Position numbers and translations under genes: made by a program. This document shows, piece after piece, positions 4,584 to 5,305 of a stretch of 5,305 bases of DNA (position 1 is its first letter; each line of letters begins with the position of its first letter). Under the pieces are notes generated by a model that was not told the origin of the DNA, searched no databases, and saw only the letters and a program-made list of their open reading frames with translations. The stretch covers positions 2,501 to 7,805 of the forward strand of contig JADFHR010000154.1 of the NCBI GenBank assembly GCA_022567015.1, given 5' to 3'. Origin of the DNA: Pseudomonadota bacterium. GTDB taxonomy: Bacteria > Pseudomonadota > Alphaproteobacteria > Rhodospirillales > 2-02-FULL-58-16.

Positions 4584-5305
4584 ATGTTCGAGCTCTGGGT
4601 CCCCCTCACCATCGCCGCCGCCTTCATGCAGAACCTGCGCTCGGCGCTGCAGAAACACCTGAAGTCGAAGCTCACGGACGCCGGGGTCACCTCCGTGCGC
4701 TTCTTCTACGCCTGGCCCTTCGCCGTGCTCTATGTCTGGGGGCTGGCCCAGTGGGGCGGATTCGCGGTGCCGGAAGTCAGCACCACGTTCCTGCTCTACT
4801 GCCTGCTCGGCGGCGTCTCGCAGATCGTCTTCACCTTTCTCCTGGTCTATCTGTTCTCGTTCCGCAATTTCATCGTCGGCACGATCTATTCGAAGACCGA
4901 GGTGGCCCAGGTGGCGGTCCTCGGCCTGGTCATCCTCGGCGACCCGCTCAGCCTCGCCGCCGTCCTCGCCATCGCCCTCAGCCTCGTCGGCGTGGTTACC
5001 CTGTCCGTGGCCCGGACCCGGATCACGGCCGCGAGCCTGGCCGCCGGCCTCACCGGGAAGCCGACCCTGATCGGCCTTGCCTGCGGCGCCTTTCTGGGCG
5101 CGTCCGTGGTCTTCTACCGCGGCGGCGCGCTTTCGCTCGGCGGCCAGGGGTTCGTCATGCAGGCGGCCTTCACCCTCGCCGTCTCGGTGGTCATGCAGAC
5201 GGTGATCATGGGGGTTTACCTGAGGATCAGGGAGCCGGGGCAGATCACCGCCATCCTCAGGCAGTGGCCGGCGTCGCTCGCGGTCGGCGTCGCCGGCGCC
5301 CTGGC
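4584..5305 (+). CDS. EamA/DMT-superfamily membrane transporter, 3'-truncated by window edge
   Basis: An open frame of 240 codons runs off the right edge; family members are usually about 280-300 residues. The protein is highly hydrophobic. Likely membrane helices lie near 5-23, 38-56, 69-92, 96-117, 122-142, 160-176, 188-212 and from about 229. This matches the first EamA (DUF6-like) repeat and much of the second. K104 and E106 in IYSKTEVAQ lie inside the fourth helix, in the segment where EamA proteins carry a conserved patch, and GDPLS (119-123) matches the loop usually reading GExL. Such inner-membrane carriers export or import small metabolites such as amino acids or nucleotide precursors; no substrate can be assigned. 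No Shine-Dalgarno precedes the ATG; TATAAT ends 8 bases upstream, suggesting leaderless translation. It is divergent from the SPOR lipoprotein gene. Confidence 0.85.
   Translation, partial: MFELWVPLTIAAAFMQNLRSALQKHLKSKLTDAGVTSVRFFYAWPFAVLYVWGLAQWGGFAVPEVSTTFLLYCLLGGVSQIVFTFLLVYLFSFRNFIVGTIYSKTEVAQVAVLGLVILGDPLSLAAVLAIALSLVGVVTLSVARTRITAASLAAGLTGKPTLIGLACGAFLGASVVFYRGGALSLGGQGFVMQAAFTLAVSVVMQTVIMGVYLRIREPGQITAILRQWPASLAVGVAGAL

Overview
This GC-rich window resembles a proteobacterial chromosome. The lipoprotein's repeat-linker-SPOR architecture suggests Alphaproteobacteria, perhaps Rhodospirillales-like, but that rests on family memory and no search was possible. Four protein genes are visible: two enzymes of acyl-CoA metabolism on the + strand, one envelope lipoprotein on the - strand, and a membrane transporter on the + strand that runs off the right edge.

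Left part (1-2348): the 3' portion of a thiolase gene (5' end outside the window) is followed after 108 bases by a complete family III (CaiB/BaiF-type) CoA-transferase. Same strand and related chemistry suggest one catabolic operon in which the transferase activates an acid as its CoA ester and the thiolase cleaves a 3-oxoacyl-CoA; the substrate cannot be read from the sequence. A perfect 9-bp dyad lies between them, just before the transferase ribosome binding site.

Middle (2349-3022): 674 bases without a credible gene, between two convergent 3' ends. It holds the most unusual structure here. Two ~150-bp copies of a long hairpin, with arms of tandem ATCCGTGTCC-type decamers, flank a third, different hairpin with arms of CCTCTGCGT/ACGCGGAGGT units and a T-rich loop. 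Near-perfect 15/16-bp inverted repeats (2379-2394 and 2957-2971) bracket the set.

Right part: the - strand gene at 3023-4420 encodes a lipoprotein with TPRs, three alignable SHOCT-like helical repeats and a C-terminal SPOR (peptidoglycan-binding) domain. A divergent AT-rich intergenic region follows. A perfect TATAAT box ends 8 bases before the ATG of an EamA/DMT-type transporter, so that gene probably has a leaderless mRNA.

The four genes do not form one pathway. The candidate for an undescribed element is the nested repeat island.
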